A DNA stretch of 64,000 nt from Dugong dugon (taxonomy: Eukaryota > Chordata > Mammalia > Sirenia > Dugongidae), in the NCBI GenBank assembly GCA_030035585.1, contig CM057462.1, forward strand, positions 97,857,234 to 97,921,233. The letters are read 5' to 3'. The position numbers and the translations under genes were made by a program. Below, piece by piece: positions 12,406 through 24,085 of this stretch (positions within the stretch are counted from its first letter, which is position 1; every line of letters begins with the position of its first letter). The notes beneath the pieces are model-generated. The model was given only the letters and a program-made list of their open reading frames with translations. It was not told where the DNA came from and did no database searches.

Positions 12406-13280
12406 AACTTTTAAAAAAATAGCAATTTTTAACCAGAAGAACACTATTTGCTCAGAGACAGTCCTTGAATGTGCAGTAGTCAACTGGAGTCAAAACTAGA
12501 TTTTTTTTTCTATACCAATTCTCTTCAATCTGAAATTCTTTTTGTGCAGTAAGAATGGACTCTGTGGTTTGTTGATTATAATAAGAGGCAAAGCCTGGGA
12601 AAACATGCCCTTAAGTTGGGGCGAGGAATGGAAGGACTGATTGTTTTGAAGTGAGAAGAACATTTGAAAGAATAGCCGACAACTCCTCAGGACACCCTCC
12701 AGGTACGTTCTACTTCATATTACTTTATTGTGGAAGAGCAGCTAAGCAGTATATTGTTTAAGTTCCAGGAGCCTCTGAATAGAGGGCAAATGTATTTTTT
12801 CTCTGGAAGTCTGTGCATCGTGTATGTGTGTGTGCCCATTGTACTATTTTACTCTTATTAATTTGTGAGAATTGGTAATATATGACATAACAAGAAGACT
12901 TCAAATATAAAATCCTTCTGGCTTTCAAGGTGTTGAATTTAGACCAAAGCAGAAGCTAAATTTGATAGGTCTCTGCTGAGAAAGGTGGGGTAGTCCCCAA
13001 GGAGCAATTCTGCTGACGTAGTTGACAATGTATTGTGAGAATGTTTGGCTTGACATTCCTTCATATAGGCACAGTTGCCTTTGATGAAGTTTAGGCACAG
13101 GAATAAAGAAAGGGTTTGAGAGTTTGTGGTATGGAATTAAATGGTTTAAAATAATCAGGTATAGAAAGAAACCTCATTAGAAAAGTGTAATATTCCTGAA
13201 GGGTATCCAGCATTCTTGAGAGTTACCTGAAAGCTGCATAATTTGCCTAATTCTCATTCATGAATTAGCAGAAGCGATCG
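12406..13280. other. unassigned sequence
   Basis: I recognise no gene or repeat here. A short TG-rich patch lies near 12820-12835. Confidence 0.5.
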
Positions 13281-13284
13281 GGAG

Positions 13285-13505
13285 AAATACAGGCTTTGGA
13301 ACCAGAGAGGCCTGAGCTGGAATACCAATTCCTTTATTGGGCAGTTAAAAGTCCTTTAACAAAGTACCAAACCTTTCTGAGCATCAGCGTCCTTATCTAT
13401 GGAAAAAGAGATAATAATGTATACTTCCTTGAGTTTTTGTATGGAACATTATAATATATGCAAACTGTCAACTATCTATCTCACAGTAGGTATTAAGAAA
13501 CATCA
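13285..13505 (+). repeat. MIR SINE
   Basis: The text 'aggctttggaaccagag' followed by 'tttctgagcatcagcgtcc', 'aaaaagagataataatg' and 'cacagtaggtatt' follows the order of the MIR consensus from its tRNA-derived body to its L2-like tail. Confidence 0.75.
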
Positions 13506-13722
13506 CTTACCTTTCTCATTCTGCCAGGAAAATAGGGGTATGTATGGTATTATTTTGTTTTAGCATTTTCATTGTAAGGCTGTTAAGGGTATGGCATTTT
13601 AAGGACATTAAATTCTTAAAATTCAATTCTCCAGGAGGATTTCTGAATAGTCAAGTTAATGGCATGCATCTAAGTTTGAATCTTCTAACACATTCTCAAA
13701 AATCTATAAAAACCTAATAAAT

Positions 13723-13925
13723 CAGGGGTCAGCAACCTTTTTCTGTAAAGAAACAGTAAATATTTTAGGCTTTGTGGTCCATAGAACTTTGCCACAATTA
13801 CTTAACTCTACCATTGTAGTGTAAAAGCAGTCATAAACTATACATTAACAAATACAAATGGCTGTGTTTACAAAAACAGGTGACAGGCCAGATTTGGCCA
13901 GGCAGCCCTAGTTTGCTGACCTCTA
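13723..13925 (+). mobile_element. MER20 (non-autonomous hAT-Charlie element)
   Basis: The element begins CAGGGGTCAGCAACC and ends with the inverted counterpart TTTGCTGACCTC. Between are 'tctgtaaag', 'aatattttaggctttg' and 'caaaaacaggtgacaggcc', all in consensus order. Length (203 bp) fits the 219-bp family. An 8-bp target duplication is not evident. Confidence 0.8.
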
Positions 13926-14559
13926 AGGTAGAAGGAAAAATATAGCTACATAAATCCTGTACCTTTAGTATAATTACGAGACAAAGAAATCACAAACTTT
14001 AAAATACCCCTAAGTAGAAAAAGAAACACCAATACTCAGAGAACCTACTTCTCAAATGCCCACTATAAGCCTTTAGCTCTGGAAAAATTGTTTGGAAGAG
14101 AGAAGAGAGAAATAAAGGGCCTAAAACTGAACTAAAATCAACTGCAGAAAGAGAAAGCCCATCTATGAAAGAAAATATTGGAAACAATTTCTGATAATTT
14201 TGAGCACTGACTTCAAGAAAGGGACTTAAAGATGAAGAAAGATGCTAAGAGGCAATCTTGGAAAGGAAACAGTTTGGGAAGAAGAGAGTAAAAAGGAAAG
14301 AGGAAGCACCTTTTGGAAACTGCATGGTGAAGAGCTAAATTTGATAACAAGAAGGGGAAATTTGTGATCCTGAAAGACAAATGAACATTTAAAAAAATTG
14401 AAAAGCATAATCTTTCACCATCCTTCCCCCTCAAAAAAAGCAGTCTACTAAAGAAACCACAGGTTGTATCAGCAACATAAAAGATAGGTCTTGAATTAGG
14501 AATCTTGCAAACTACTCTAAACTGCTAGACTATTCACAGAAATGCAAAAGTGGTAGAAG

Positions 14560-16235
14560 TTTCATATGTACAAACCTACTATAAGAAAAAAACAGATCTT
14601 GAGAATACAGATTTTTTCAGGTGAAGAAAACCTCCCCCATCCCTTAAAAAAATCAACAGGAGGCAGAAGATAACTGTAATGCATAATTCCATATTGAATT
14701 ATATATTATCAAATAAGCACATGAAGAAAACTCTTTTATCAGATATTTAAAAACAAACAAACAAAAAACTAAGTACAGAAATGAACTGAAAACAACAAGA
14801 AGAAATGAATTGAGACTAGAATGAATTCAGGAAAGAAGTAGGAGAAAATAACAAAATCATATTAGAAATAAAAACTATGTTACAAGATGCCAAGAAATCA
14901 TAGACTTAAAAACTAAATAACTTCAGAAAACAACAATGAAAAAGTAAAAAGTGTCAGAGTTAATCTGGTTTTTTAAAAACAAATATAATCAAGGAAGATC
15001 CAACAAACTTGTGATGGAATCCCTGAAGATGAAAAATTAAACACTGAAAGACAGAAGTAATATTTAAGATTCTAATCCAAGAAAACTTCTCTGAAATAAA
15101 ATGAGATCTAAATCTACATATTAAAAAGACCTACTAGGTACCTGGGAAAATTGTCCCAGAATTATCAACTCTGTTATATATTCTATATATAATTCTTAAA
15201 TATAAAGAGAAAATTCCTAGGACCTCTGGAAAAGCAACATGTAAATCAAGGCATCAAAGAAGCAGCATTCTCAAGAAACTCAAAGAAAAAATATGTGAAC
15301 TAGGATTTTATATTCATCCAAGTTGTACTGTAAGTATCAAGACTATATGAAAATTGTTTTAAAGGTGCTACGACTCAAGGAATACTGTATCAATGAGTCC
15401 CTCTTGGGAAAACTACTAGAGGGTAGACTTTATCCAACCATGAGATGACTAGAGAAATTTCAGCCAAAGGAGTGATGCTGAGCATTTATTATACTTAATT
15501 GTAAATATAAGATTAACAATGGTGAAGATAAGGTTGAAAAATAATATATAAATATTACTTTATCTTAGAAAATAGAAATAATGCAATTAAAAGTTAGAGA
15601 AGGGAGAAGGAAAGACAAAGTAGGATAAGCTCACTTAGTATCACGTAAGCAACATGTGGGAATCAAATAATACCATTTAAAACTGGCAAACCATATAGTA
15701 AAAGATTAAATAAGAAAATAAGAGCCCAAGGACATTTAAAAATTATGTAAATACAAAGACAACCAATAAAACCAAAACATGAATCTTTCTAAATTCCGAA
15801 AGAAATAAATAAAATTAAAAAACAAGAAAAACATGTAAAGAAATGGATAAAGAAACACAGAAAAAATAGAGAACACAATGTTTAAAACATTAAAATATAT
15901 CAATCATATTAATAAATGTGAATCAATCAGTGTGGATGGGCTTAACTCAAAAGAAAGATATTTTAAATATAGCTCATAAAGCAGACCAACTGTATGCTAT
16001 ATACAAGAACAATAACAAAAAAAAGCCTGTTGCCGTCGAGTTGATTCTGACTCATAGCGACCCTATAGGACAGAGTAGAACTGCCCCATAGGGTTTCCAA
16101 GAAGCAACTGGTGGATTTGCATAGCTGACCTTTTTGGTTAGCAGCCTAGCTCTTAATCACTGTGCCATCAGGGCTCCATATGTATAAAAGATACACCTAA
16201 AATAAAATGATTCATAAGAGGGACATATAGGGAGG
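14560..16235 (+). mobile_element. old L1/HAL1-like element, 5' half
   Basis: The sequence is A-rich on the plus strand. It contains phrases typical of the ORF1 to ORF2 region of old mammalian L1 elements: 'aaaagacctactaggtacctgggaaa', 'ctaggattttatattcatcc', and 'caagaac' followed after an interruption by 'gatacacctaaaataaaatgattca'. No open frame survives. It is interrupted by an AfroSINE at 16025-16177 and, at 16236, by an ERV; a matching L1 3' half resumes after 19690. Confidence 0.5.
16025..16177 (-). mobile_element. AfroSINE
   Basis: Reverse complement of the AfroSINE: RTE-like tail text 'tgccgtcgagttgattctgactcatagcgaccctat' at left, then 'ggttagcagcctagctcttaatcactgtgcc' and 'ggctcc' of the tRNA-like head at right. 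It sits in the old L1, splitting 'tatacaagaac' from 'gatacacctaaa'. Confidence 0.9.
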
Positions 16236-16786
16236 TGTGATGGTTAAGGTTGTGTGTTAACTTGGCTAAGCTATGATTCTCAGTGGTTTTGCAGTTATGT
16301 AATGATGTAGTTTTCCTCTATTTTGTCATATAATGCAATTACCTCTATGATGTGATCAGCCAATCAGTCATAAGGGGAGTTTCCTCAGGGGTGTGGCCTG
16401 CATCCAATATATATAGATGTTCTGGCAAAGTTCACTCACTTTTGCTAGCTCTGGATCCTGTATCTGGCTCATCATCATCTGACTTCTGGTTCTTGGGCCT
16501 TCAGCCAGTGGCTTGCTGTATTGCCTGCCAGTCTTAGGATTTGTCAGCTTCTGCAGCCTGTGAGCCAGCACCCTGCTGTCTGACCTGCTGATCTTGGATT
16601 CATCAGCCCATGCAATTACGTGAGTTAGGAGAAGCCTCCAGTCTGACCCATGGAATTGGGACTTCCCAGGCTTGACAACCACCTGAGCCATTTCCTTGAG
16701 ATTAATGTCTCTCTTTCTGTATATATATGTATACATATATATATGCTTTACTGGTTTTGCTTCTTTAGAAAACCCAGTCTAAGACA
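16236..16786 (+). repeat. 5' LTR of the ERVL-like provirus
   Basis: The 551-bp unit starts TGTGATGGTTAAGG and ends AACCCAGTCTAAGACA, with TG...CA ends. The opening and the 'gaaaacccagtctaa' closing resemble ERVL/MLT2-type LTRs. A TATA-like tract 'atatatata' sits at 16408-16416. It is followed directly by the primer-binding site. Confidence 0.75.
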
Positions 16787-16804
16787 TTTGATACTGAGAA
16801 TTGC
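16787..16804 (+). other. primer-binding site, tRNA-Leu type
   Basis: Directly after the LTR, TTTGATACTGAGAATTG resembles the ERVL primer site TTTGGTACCGAGAGTGG, which pairs with tRNA-Leu. Three to four bases differ, as expected for an old copy. Confidence 0.65.
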
Positions 16805-16970
16805 TCTAGAGAAACAAAATTGTAAGGATGACTTTTCTAAATTCATTCTCAAGTCAGGTTAGTCTTAAAGATGTTGATGACTCTGCTTCTAGTAGTAAAG
16901 TGGCACTACTAATCCATGGTGTGAGAGGGTAATAGAAATATGCAAAATATCACCACCAATACTTCAAGTA

Positions 16971-18700
16971 TTGGTGAAAGATGAGGCTGTGGATGATTGC
17001 ATGTTAGATACTTTTCTACAGTTTTGTCAGAATGAGAAGTATAAGGAAGCTGATTGTTTGGTCCTACTTTTGCTAGACAAAGTGGTGATAGAAAGAGATG
17101 ACCTCAGGGCCTCAGAGTCACAGCTTAAGTGCCACATAAATCACTTAAAGTTGCCACTTGTGCCCTGAAAGAAAGCTTTATTTCTTATAGTAATGGAGGT
17201 GATAGTGCTGACATCCAAACCCAGAGTTTTATCATGAGAGTGGCTGAATTACAGTGCCAATAGAATGTCTGAAGTTAAAGTGAGGGCATTGATTGGGGTG
17301 AAATGGGAGCCTGAAACTTGGGATGGGAACATATGGGGAGATAATCAGGAAGCTGGGAACACTGAGCCCCTAAATTCTGCCAGCAGAACCAGCCCTCTCA
17401 CTCTATCTGAAGAGATTATTCCATCTTTGTCTGATAAGCTACCCTCCCCAGTAAAACCATTAGCCCCTCCAGCCCCGTCTGATAAGATTAACACAGCTGT
17501 GTCTGAAGAGCCTTTGTCTGAGATATTGCCTGGAGCAGCCTCTGAGTTGTCACCTGGGGAGGCATCTGAGTCATTGCTTGGGGCATTGCCTAAGGCAAAT
17601 GCCTTACAAGACATTTCTGAATATTCTCAGAACACATCCTTACCACCCATTTTTCTTCTAGACCTATAACTAAACTTAAGTCCCAGTGAGCCCCCAAAAA
17701 TGAAGTACAGAGTTTGACCCAGAAGGAAATATGCTACACTCCAAAAGAACTGCTTGATTTTTCTAATATGTACAAACAAAAACTTGGGAAATATGTGTGG
17801 GAATGGCTATTAAAGGTGTGGCATAATGCTGCAAGGAACATAAAGTTGGATCAGTCTGAGTTTTATTGATATGGGTCCACTAAGCACAGCTTCTTTATTC
17901 AGTGCTTCAGCTCAAGAGGTTAGGAATGGATCTAATAGTTTATTTGGTTGGTTTGCTGAAGCATGGATTATGTGGTGGCCTACACTAAATCAGGTTGAAG
18001 TAACAGACCTACTCTGATATACTGTAGAGGAAGATAGCCAAAGGCTTAGGGAAATTAGCATGTTAGTGTGGATTTATCAGGTTAGATTCACAGATTCACA
18101 CATGGAGTACCCAGAGGACACCTTTTACCACAATGGTGAGGAACAAATTTATGAAGGGAGCTCCAGCATCCTGAAAGACTGCTATGATTGCTATTTCATG
18201 TAAGTTGGACTTGACAGTGGGAACTGCCCTAACTGAATTAAGACACCTAATGACAGTGGGATAGATTGGACCCTGTGGTGGTAGGGGCCAGCTGGCAGCA
18301 CTCAATCAACAAAGGTGGGCATGGTTACCATAATGGACAGCAGAGTCAAAGCAATAATCAGAATAGTATGACTTGTATGGACTTATGGCACTGACTACTT
18401 AATCATGGTGTCCCTCGGAGTGAAATATATGGGAAATCTACTAAATATTTACTGGATCTGTACAAGAGGAAGAATTCTAGGTCAACTGAATGGCAGTTTA
18501 ACTTGAATTACCAGAGTTGAGAGTCATGGTGCTTCAATCAATTCCCAGGCTTGAGCCAATTTACAGACCAGTAACCCCTTGAATGAAGGGGAGACCAGGT
18601 CCCTGGAGGAAGGACTGCACTGCATTGCCAAAAATTTATACTGTTAATCTCTCTTCCAACCTTACCCAAATGTGGGGATATGTGCCATTAAAATATGGAT
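16971..18700 (+). pseudogene. ERVL-like gag-region pseudogene
   Basis: This is the region between the primer site and protease where gag is expected. Open pieces occur at 16971-17168 and 17265-17669. The second is rich in Pro, Ser, Leu and Glu, a low-complexity composition, with repeated LSDK/LSEE-like phrases and no folded-domain motif that I can name. Stops and frame changes interrupt the rest. Gag is assigned from position and from resemblance to remembered ERVL internal sequence, not from a diagnostic motif. Confidence 0.5.
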
Positions 18701-18717
18701 GTATAAAGGCCTCTATG

Positions 18718-19033
18718 CTGCACAATATGTTGAGACTTGTCCCCAACATGTTGAGACTTGTCACGACTTGTTTTTCCAAACCCATTACTGATTGGCTTGT
18801 TTACCTGAATTCCTCCTCTCTTGCCCGAAAGTTATTGTTATTCACCCAAAACCCATTGTTCTGTGATTTGCTTCACTGTTTGCTGTATTGACTATAAAAT
18901 AAACTCCTGGGACTGAAGCCGAGCTTCGACTCCTCAGAGTGACCCTCCTGGCCCCACTTCTCTGTAAGAGTTGTGGCATTGGTTATTGTCTCCACTGCCC
19001 TGACAACTGTCACCGCTGTGACACCCAAAGGGA
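18718..19033 (+). repeat. LTR-like insertion inside the ERVL-like provirus
   Basis: The block has LTR composition: TGTTGAGACTTGTC at 18728, 'ctataaaataaactcctggg' at 18890-18909 with an AATAAA polyadenylation signal, and a following 'gagcttcgactcctcagagtgaccctcc' as in R/U5. The ERVL reading resumes at about 19034, and TCTATG occurs at both edges (18712-18717 and 19034-19039), which could be a 6-bp target duplication. Exact ends are uncertain because TG/CA ends do not line up with those positions. Confidence 0.5.
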
Positions 19034-19039
19034 TCTATG

Positions 19040-19685
19040 GCCTTTTATGAAAGTGGCTGTTCACTGGGGAAAAGGAAATAATCAGATTTTGGGGGGATTA
19101 CTGGATTCTGGCTCTGAACTGACACTAATTCCATGACACCCATAACATCACTGTGGCCCACGAGTCAGAGTGGGGACGTATAGAGGTCAGGTTATTAAAG
19201 GAGTCTTAGCTCAGGTTCATCTCACAGTGTGTCCAGTGGGTCCCTAAACCCATCCTTTCATTATTTTTCCAGTTCCAGAATGCATAATTGAAATAGATAT
19301 ACTCAGCAACTGCCAGAACTCCAACATTGGATCCCTGATAATTGAAGTAAGGGCTATTATGGTAGGAAACGCCAAGTGGATGCCATTACAACTTCCTCTA
19401 CCTAGGAAAATAATAAACCAAAAGCAATATTGCGTTGCTGGCGGGATTGCGGAGATTACTGCCACCATCAAGGACCTGAAGGATGCAAAGGGAGTAATTC
19501 CCACATTTCCATTCAACTCGCCTATTTGGCCTATGTAAAAAGTAGATGGATCTTGGAGAATGACAGTGGATTATTGTAAGTTTAACCAGGTGGTGACTCC
19601 AATTGCAGCTGCTGTTCCAGATGCAGTTTCATTGCTTGAGCAAATTAATGTATCTCCAGATAACATAGAAACTTTATTTATAAAG
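19040..19685 (+). pseudogene. ERVL-like protease and RT-start pseudogene
   Basis: The protease piece (up to the stop at 19136) carries LLDSGSELTLIP, where DSG is the retroviral aspartic protease active-site motif. After further stops, text near 19508-19662 translates to the first block of reverse transcriptase (NSPIWP, a following GSWRMTVDY, then VSLLEQIN). It breaks off before the palm YXDD motif. Protease matures viral proteins and RT copies the RNA; this copy can do neither. Confidence 0.75.
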
Positions 19686-19689
19686 CATG

Positions 19690-21630
19690 CGATTCATTAG
19701 ACATAGCTAGAAACACACTAATAAGAGAAAACTTTGAGATACCAGTCTCTGTACGAGACAGGTCAAGTAACAAAAAATAAGACACAGATGACTTAAAAAA
19801 AAATCAGGTAGTTCTTATGGAAATATATCTGGTTATATGGTTTATAGAGATTACAGCTTCTTCTCAAGTGCACATTGGACATTCACAAAAATCAGCTATA
19901 TGATAAGGTCACAAAGAGAGTCTCTTAGTTATCTAGTACTGCTGTAGCAGAAATACCACAAGTAGATGGCTTTAACAAAGAGAAATTTATTCTCTCACAG
20001 TCTAAGAGGCTAGAAATCCAAATTCACAGTGCCAGCTCCAGGGGAAACCTTTCTCTCTCTGTCGGCTCTGGGGGAAGTTCCTTGTTATCAAACTTACCCT
20101 GGTCTAGGAGCTTCTCAGCTCAAGGACCCTGGGTCCAAAAGAGACGCTTCCTCTTGGTTCTTCATTCTTGGTGGTAAGAGGTCCCCCTGTCTATCTGCTC
20201 ACTTCTCTCTTTTATATCTCAGAAGAGATTGATTTAAGACACAACCTAATCTTGTAGATTGAGTCCTGCCTCATTGACACAGCTGCCTCTAATCCAGTCT
20301 CATTAACATCATAGAGTCATGATTTACAATACATAGGAATATCACATCAGATGACAAAATCGTGAACAATCACACAATACTGGAAATTGTGGTCTAGCCA
20401 AGTTGGCACACATTTTGGGGGGTCACAATTCAATCCATAACAGAGAGCATCAGAAATTTCTGTAAATATTAAAAATAACACTCTCTGGTCATAATTAAAT
20501 AAACTAAAGTTCAATAACAAAATAAAAATACTCTTATCTAAATATTAAAAAAAACCACTTCTATCAAGCAACTCAGGTGAAACATAATTGCAAACAGAAA
20601 ATATAGAATTTTTTAAATTTTGGGATTAAAACATTATATATCAGTATCTGTGGGTTATATGTAATGGGATGATTTGAGAAAACTAAAAACATAAAAATTA
20701 AAGAATAAAAATAAATTTATTGAATTTCCAACTCAAAAAAAGATAAGAGGATATTAAAAGAAAACCTAAGAAAGGAAATAATAAAAATAAAAGCAGAAAT
20801 TAATGACAGAGATTTGAAAATCAGTATATCTAATGAATACATCAAATCTTCACATTTTAGGGAAAAATTAAAAAACAAAGAAAAATGGTTAACTCAATCA
20901 CGAAGAAAATGGGAGAAGGCACAAATATGCAAAATAAGAAATGAGATAGAAGTGGCCATGGAAACAGAAGAAATTTTAAAACAATGAAAAGAGACTGTTT
21001 TATTGACTCTATGCAAATACATTTGAAGACCTACATGAAATAAATGATTTCCTAGGGAAATAAAATTTTCTTGTTTAACTAACCCATTAGAGGTAAAAAG
21101 TTTAAACAAGCCAATTTTCACAGAAGAAATAGCAAAAGTTATCAAGAAACAACATCACAATGGAATTCTATCAAGTCTTTAAAGACTAGATAGACCCAAT
21201 GCTATATAAATTGTTCCAGAGCATATGGAATGAAGGGAAATGTCCAAATACTTTTTATGAAGCAAATACATTAATATATAAATCTGATAAGGATAATAAA
21301 AAAATGAAATTACTGACCAATGTAACATAACTACCAATGCAAAAATCTTAAAAAAGAAGAAATTAGTAATCAGAATCCAGCACCACAATAAAAATAAGTA
21401 AATAAATAAATGAGTAAAACACCCACCACCGAGTCGGGTTTATTCCAGGAATGAACAGTTGGTTTAATCTTTGAAAATCTATTCTTAACACAGTAGTATA
21501 TACAAACCGGCATCTTATGTATTTGTTAACGGGGAAACAGTAGAGGCATATCCATATAACTAGGACCACTACCTTCACTAATATTTAACATTGTACTGAA
21601 GGAATTAGCAAATGAAATCTAGTACACTGG
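19690..21630 (+). mobile_element. old L1 ORF2 region, 3' half, resumed after the ERV
   Basis: Plus-strand L1 ORF2-like text with no open frame: 'cttctcaagtgcacattggacattc' at 19860, 'ctctctggtcataattaaata' after the inserted LTR, and 'gggtttattccaggaatg' with 'ggtttaatctttgaaaatc' at 21437-21480, which matches the L1 ORF2 region downstream of the RT core. It probably belongs to the same element as 14560-16235. It is split by a solo LTR at 19921-20442. Confidence 0.6.
19921..20442 (-). repeat. solo LTR, ERVL-type, 5-bp target duplication
   Basis: The unit is the reverse complement of an LTR that starts TGTTATGGATTGAATTGTG and ends near CTAAGA. The TSD is GAGAG at 19916-19920 and 20443-20447. 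On the minus strand it has 'gatataaaagag' as TATA box and 'gagaataaatttctct' as polyadenylation region. It is the same family as the copies at 25596 and 42491. A 5-bp duplication fits class III ERVs. No internal genes remain, so it arose by LTR-LTR recombination. Confidence 0.85.
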
Positions 21631-21799
21631 GGCAATTGTAGAGGTCATCTGATTTGCTTCCCATCTCTCATGGTTTTCTGGTCTTTGTTGCTGATTTCCA
21701 ATGTCTTAAAAACCACTGTATCATATATTTTGTCTGCTTGTTTTAGGGAGAAGGGTAAATCTGGTCCCTGTTACTCCATCTTTACCAGAAGTGGAAGTT

Positions 21800-22690
21800 T
21801 CTTTGATTTGGGCTATAGCTTTTTGCTTGACCTGTAGCTGTTTGCAAATAAATCAGCAAATGTCTCAAGAAGAAAAATCAGCTGAAGAATGTCAGGTTCA
21901 TTTTAATGAGATTATTCTTCTCTCCATGATTTTGGCACTTAGTGTCCAAGCTATCTTGGTTGCTTTCTGATGGTTTTAAAGAACGTTTGTTTTATTTATT
22001 CAATGTTTATAGTTATTCTTAGCAGGAAGTTTTGTTGGATAAAAGCTATTCCATTATGTTGTTGTTGCTGCGTGCTGTCTAGTTGATTCCAACTCATAAC
22101 GACCCTATTCCGTTATAGCCAGAGACAAGAGACACAGCCAGTATCTCTTTCTAATATGACTTCTACCCCATCCTTTCTAGTCTCCTCCTTCTGGAACTCT
22201 AATTAGGTGAAACCGGACACTCTCAGTTTTTCCTGCATGTATCTTACCATCTTTTTCATGTATACTGTCTTGTTCATTCTGTGTTGAATTCTTTATTTTG
22301 TAAGGTCTATTATTTGGTTTATTTACTCTCTTCATCTCTTAAACCTTTCTCTTGAATTTTAAATTTTAATTAAAAAAATATATATATATTTTGTCTCTGA
22401 GGTTTCTGTTTAGCCCTTTTTCAAATCTTCCGGGGTCATATTTGATAATCTTTTATTTCTTTTGTCATAATTTAAATAACCTATTTTATTTCTTAAATAT
22501 ATTTCATAATTTGTATCTGATAATTCAAAATCTTCAGGTTTTTTTTCTGTGATTCTTCAGTTTGTTGTTTCTGTTGAATGCTCATTCTTAATAATTTATC
22601 TTCTTGGTGTTTTTTGATTTTTGTTTATTGTTGGAGCTATCCATTTATTATATTGGAACTACATCTGTGGGAATCCCTCCAGCCTCATTT
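21800..22690 (-). mobile_element. L1M 3' region fragment
   Basis: T-rich text including 'ctcctccttctggaactctaatta' (22184-22207), 'tctgataattcaaaatcttcagg' and 'gagattattcttctctcc' matches the reverse complement of old L1M 3' sequence. It is interrupted by a 47-bp insertion at 22058-22104. There is no coding capacity. Confidence 0.5.
22058..22104 (-). mobile_element. 47-bp AfroSINE/RTE 3'-end insertion
   Basis: Only the 3' terminal tail of an AfroSINE or RTE is present: a GTTGTTGTTG tract, then 'gattccaactcataacgacc'. It is bounded by CTATTCCATTAT (22046-22057) and CTATTCCGTTAT (22105-22116), an 11/12 target-site duplication, so it is a real, severely 5'-truncated insertion. Confidence 0.8.
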
Positions 22691-23389
22691 CAAAGTCCAT
22701 TCTGTCACATACATTTGCATTTCCCTTTTCCTGGGCCTGATAGCTTGACCAGCTAAGGTCAGTTTTAAACTACATTTTTGGCCTTTTTGGAAAACGGTGA
22801 CTTTCTGTTAGTGAGTTCAGGCTACAAAACTGTATGAATGTTGGTTAGGAATGTTGTTTAGGAGAAACTTTTCCCCCTCTACCTAAAAGCTATCACTGAG
22901 AAGAAACTTTCCTTACTGTTTATCTCTGTGTTTTTCTAGGTGACATATGGTGATGACTCTCTTCTGAGACTTTTGCTTCATCAAAGATTTCTGGTCTGAT
23001 CTTCCACACTGATTGGACACTAAGCTTTTTCTCTAGTTATGACAGGTGTGAATGGCCTAGTAGTAACCAGGCTGTTAAGTACTTGGGATTGATAGTTGCC
23101 CCAACCCTTAGAAAATGAAAGCCACAGAGCTCACCCATCTTTCAGAATCATGCTGTTTTGACATTTTGGGCCTCAGACAGTTTCTCTCTATTTCCATCTC
23201 AGTCATTTAAAAAATGTAATTAAAATTTTTTTTTTCTGGGTACTGAAAGGGGCTTTCTGTACATCTTGTCAACAAATATTGCTCCAAACAGAAGTGTCTG
23301 TAGTCTATGCTTCACACTGCAGTCCTGGTTATATACTCAACTGCACATATTATGAGGTATCTCACATGCGGAAGATGTTTAGACTCTTC
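22691..23389. other. unassigned sequence
   Basis: No recognisable gene or repeat, only a T-run near 23227. Confidence 0.45.
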
Positions 23390-24085
23390 CTAAATGTCTT
23401 CAAGATGAAGGACATATTTCTTATCAAGGCACCTGATGTCCTTCATGATCCTTACTTAGCATCTTAACCTGAACTTTCATAGCTCTTCCTTTCAATCCTT
23501 TATTCTGTTGAATACTTGCATTTTTTCTCCATACAACGTGATGTTTCAAATCTGTGCCTTTGCCTGGTTCATTCTCAGAGGTTTAATTTTAGTTTGTTTA
23601 CCTCATCCACAGAGCTGAGGTGATGCTTCCACATCACATCTTGTAGAAAGCATTCTTTGATCTATCCCCTCCCTTCCCTCATAGTCATCATATTCCATCA
23701 GCCCTCTGGCAACATCCTGTCTTTGTGTATAAAGAACAAACAACAACAACAACAAAACAGTTGCAATGGAGTTGACTCATGCCAACTACATGTGTGTCAG
23801 AGTAGAACTGTGCTCCATAGGATTTTTAATGACTGGATTTTCAAAAGTAGGTTACCAGGCCTTTCTTCTGAGGCACCTCTGGGTGGACTTGAACATCCAA
23901 CCTTTAGGTTAGTAGCTAAATGCATTAACCAGTTGTGCCACCCAGGGACTCCCACCTATGTTACAGCACTTATCATACTGAGAACATCTTTAGGTCAAAG
24001 ACTTATTTATTTATTGTCTTATCCCTACTGTTTATTACAGTACCTTCCACATAACAAGTCCAATAAACATTGAACAAATGAATAT
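23390..24085 (+). mobile_element. L2 LINE fragment, interrupted by an AfroSINE
   Basis: L2-type phrases appear in order: 'cctgatgtccttcatgatcc', 'cttttatctc'-like and 'gcctttgcctggttcattctc' text, and after the SINE 'cagtaccttccacataacaagtccaataaacattgaacaaatgaat', which is the characteristic L2 3' end. Confidence 0.7.
23736..23953 (-). mobile_element. AfroSINE, diverged
   Basis: Reverse complement of the longer AfroSINE form: 'cagttgcaatggagttgactc' and 'cagagtagaactgtgctccatagg' at left, 'aacctttaggttagtagctaaatg' and 'ccagggactccc' at right. A CAACAACAAC run precedes it. It splits the L2. Confidence 0.85.

Larger units (their letters stand above)
16236..19690 (+). mobile_element. ERVL-like endogenous retrovirus, 3'-truncated
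   Basis: An old class III (ERVL-type) provirus on the plus strand. It has a 5' LTR (16236-16786), an adjacent tRNA-Leu-like primer site, a gag-like region, a protease with its DSG active site, and the beginning of RT. The internal region stops near 19690 after the first RT block. The rest of pol and the 3' LTR are missing, so no flanking duplication can be checked. Many stops and frameshifts disable every gene. A second, unrelated LTR-like block lies inside it at about 18718-19033. Confidence 0.75.

Noticed and set aside
17265..17669. 134-codon Pro/Ser-rich frame as a host protein
   Set aside because: It lies between an LTR with primer site and a retroviral protease, so it is explained as an ERV gag-region remnant.
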